Shown here: piece after piece, positions 62,921 to 64,000 of the stretch
How the letters are laid out: the number at the start of each line of letters is the position of its first letter
How positions within the stretch are numbered: position 1 is the stretch's first letter
From: Ureibacillus sp. FSL W7-1570
GTDB taxonomy: Bacteria > Bacillota > Bacilli > Bacillales_A > Planococcaceae
Assembly: GCF_038593265.1 (NCBI RefSeq)
Contig: NZ_CP151979.1
Coordinates: 2,983,001 to 3,047,000, forward strand
DNA length: 64,000 nucleotides
Direction: 5' to 3'
Notes under the pieces: model-generated
Told to the model about the DNA's origin: nothing
Database searches by the model: none
Seen by the model: only the letters and a program-made list of their open reading frames with translations
Translations under genes and position numbers: made by a program

Positions 62921-64000
62921 CTAGGCTTCCACCGCCTCCTCTGCGATTTTTCCAGTGGATTTATTGTAATAAACATAGGCTGTGCCTGTGGGACCGTTCC
63001 GGTTCTTGGCAACGATGAATTCCAGCTTTTCATAACGTGATTGGGGTTGCCGTCTTTCTTCCGGCTGCAGTTGTTCATAGTAAGCATCCCGGTACAGGAT
63101 GATAATCACATCCGCATCCTGCTCGATGTTGCCTGAATCCCGAATGTCGCTCATCACCGGGCGTTTGTTATGTCTGGCTTCCACTGCCCGGTTCAGTTGG
63201 GCGAGGCAAACGACAGGGCAGTGGAAGTCTTTCGCCATTTTCTTCAGTTGGGCGCTGATGTAGGCGATGTTGAGATATTGGTTGTTGCGGTATTCTTCAC
63301 AGGCGATCATTTGCAGATAATCGATGAAAATAACCGGTTTTTTGTCCGGATGTTTTTTCATCAGCTTCCGGATTTGCGCCCGCATCTCATTCACCGTGAT
63401 TCCGGCGCGGTCGTCAATGTGGATGTTGGCTTTTTTCAGTTCGGAAAGGTGGTCCATCCATTTGTCTTTTTCTTCTTGGGTGAAGGTTTGAAAGGGATTC
63501 CGCATTTTGGTCCGGCTGATGTTGCCGCAGAGGGCGATCAGCCGTTCCACGAGCATTTTCCGGTTCATTTCCAACGAGAAAATGATGGGCAAATGCCCCG
63601 TTTTGCCTGTATGGAGCGCAAAGTGGTTCATTACATCCGTTTTTCCCATCGATGGCCTTCCCGCGATGATGGTCACTTCCCCCTGTCTGAAGCCGTTCAT
63701 CATTTTCTTTAATTGTTTGATGTCGATGGGGATGTAGTCGCTCTCGTCTTCGGGAAAGAATGGCCGTTCTGAAAGATGGACCAAATCCTGGTCGATGCTG
63801 GTTTCAATGGTTTGGTTGCCGGTGAAGAGTTGATCCAGCTTCGTTTGGATTTGTTCGATGGGCCAGTTTTCCGCCTGGGCTTCGGCAAGGAGGGCGATTT
63901 TCTGCCGCTCCCTCCAGGCTTCCATAAGCAAGTCCGTGTATTGCTCGAATTTTTCATGATTGGCATAGGAGGCCATAGTGATTAAATAATTGGCCCCTGC
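62921..64000 (-). CDS. DnaB-type replicative helicase (partial, continues past the window)
   Basis: 360 residues of the C-terminal RecA-like helicase domain plus linker. The frame is open to the window edge (AGANYLITMASYANHEKFEQ), so the Met at 63976 is internal and the N-terminal domain lies outside. Walker A is IIAGRPSMGKTDVMNHF, Walker B VIFIDYLQMIA, followed by CLAQLNRAVEARHNKRP and SDIRDSGNIEQDADVIIILY (arginine finger region). It unwinds DNA ahead of a replication fork. Its small downstream partner and the lack of the usual chromosomal neighbours (rplI, purA) suggest a phage or plasmid copy. Confidence 0.9.
   Translation of the reverse strand, partial: AGANYLITMASYANHEKFEQYTDLLMEAWRERQKIALLAEAQAENWPIEQIQTKLDQLFTGNQTIETSIDQDLVHLSERPFFPEDESDYIPIDIKQLKKMMNGFRQGEVTIIAGRPSMGKTDVMNHFALHTGKTGHLPIIFSLEMNRKMLVERLIALCGNISRTKMRNPFQTFTQEEKDKWMDHLSELKKANIHIDDRAGITVNEMRAQIRKLMKKHPDKKPVIFIDYLQMIACEEYRNNQYLNIAYISAQLKKMAKDFHCPVVCLAQLNRAVEARHNKRPVMSDIRDSGNIEQDADVIIILYRDAYYEQLQPEERRQPQSRYEKLEFIVAKNRNGPTGTAYVYYNKSTGKIAEEAVEA

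Noticed and set aside
62794-63087. Upstream extension of the 154-residue phage-type protein
   Set aside because: It overlaps the helicase gene in another frame, while a good ribosome-binding site supports ATG 62793.
1-64000. tRNA or rRNA genes
   Set aside because: No cloverleaf with the T-loop GGTTCGAATC-type sequence and CCA end, and no rRNA-like stretch, was seen while reading both strands; a tRNAscan-type run would settle it.

Overview
The window looks like chromosomal accessory DNA of a low-GC Firmicute, most likely a thermophilic Bacillaceae or related Bacillales (Geobacillus/Parageobacillus/Ureibacillus-like). This is judged from the Gram-positive Shine-Dalgarno sites with frequent TTG/GTG starts, a group IIC intron maturase resembling that of Geobacillus stearothermophilus, CsoR/CopA/CopZ copper genes, an S-layer fragment and the insertion-sequence repertoire (IS21, ISL3, IS66, IS110, IS256, IS4, IS3, IS630, IS605-type). 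The species cannot be fixed from sequence alone.

Regions. 1-9350 is a pile-up of mobile DNA: a group IIC intron sitting directly behind a rho-independent terminator, then a decayed ISL3 transposase split by an IS21 element that is itself split by a second IS21 element (both with target-site duplications), then another ISL3-type element. 9390-13270 holds stability and defence genes: an orphan HigA-like regulator, a P-loop ATPase next to a broken AbiEi/AbiEii pair, and an intact mazEF operon. 13540-15616 carries an IS256 remnant and a PadR-chrA chromate-efflux unit whose regulator is frameshifted. 16906-24712 is a metal/stress region: a two-component system, a TVP38 pseudogene, a lipoprotein, a CcdA/TauE-like membrane protein, and csoR-copA-copZ. 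A multicopper oxidase on the opposite strand (28689-30224) probably belongs with it but is now separated by IS66 and a deleted IS110.

30741-34600 is mostly debris (asnB 5' fragment, IS256, S-layer fragment). 35069-56561 is an exopolysaccharide / surface-glycan locus: CapD-like dehydratase, aminotransferase, initiating sugar transferase and acetyltransferase, several glycosyltransferases, Wzy polymerase, Wzx flippase, a glycerophosphotransferase plus TagD (CDP-glycerol supply), GalE and a UDP-ManNAc dehydrogenase. Its middle part (40.5-52.2 kb) is a mosaic of IS4 and IS3 copies, truncated genes and a short repeated palindrome marking breakpoints.

57637-61264 is the most interesting part: a 475-residue RuvC nuclease of Cas12f (type V-F) type, followed on the same strand by a structured non-coding stretch containing a two-part anti-repeat (candidate tracrRNA), then a CRISPR array of 29 identical 32-bp repeats with 28 spacers. 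No cas1, cas2 or cas4 is visible. The far end of the array abuts a truncated IS66 transposase, and beyond it lie a phage/plasmid-like small gene and a DnaB-type helicase running off the window. The system therefore appears to be a compact, single-effector, adaptation-less CRISPR unit embedded in mobile DNA.
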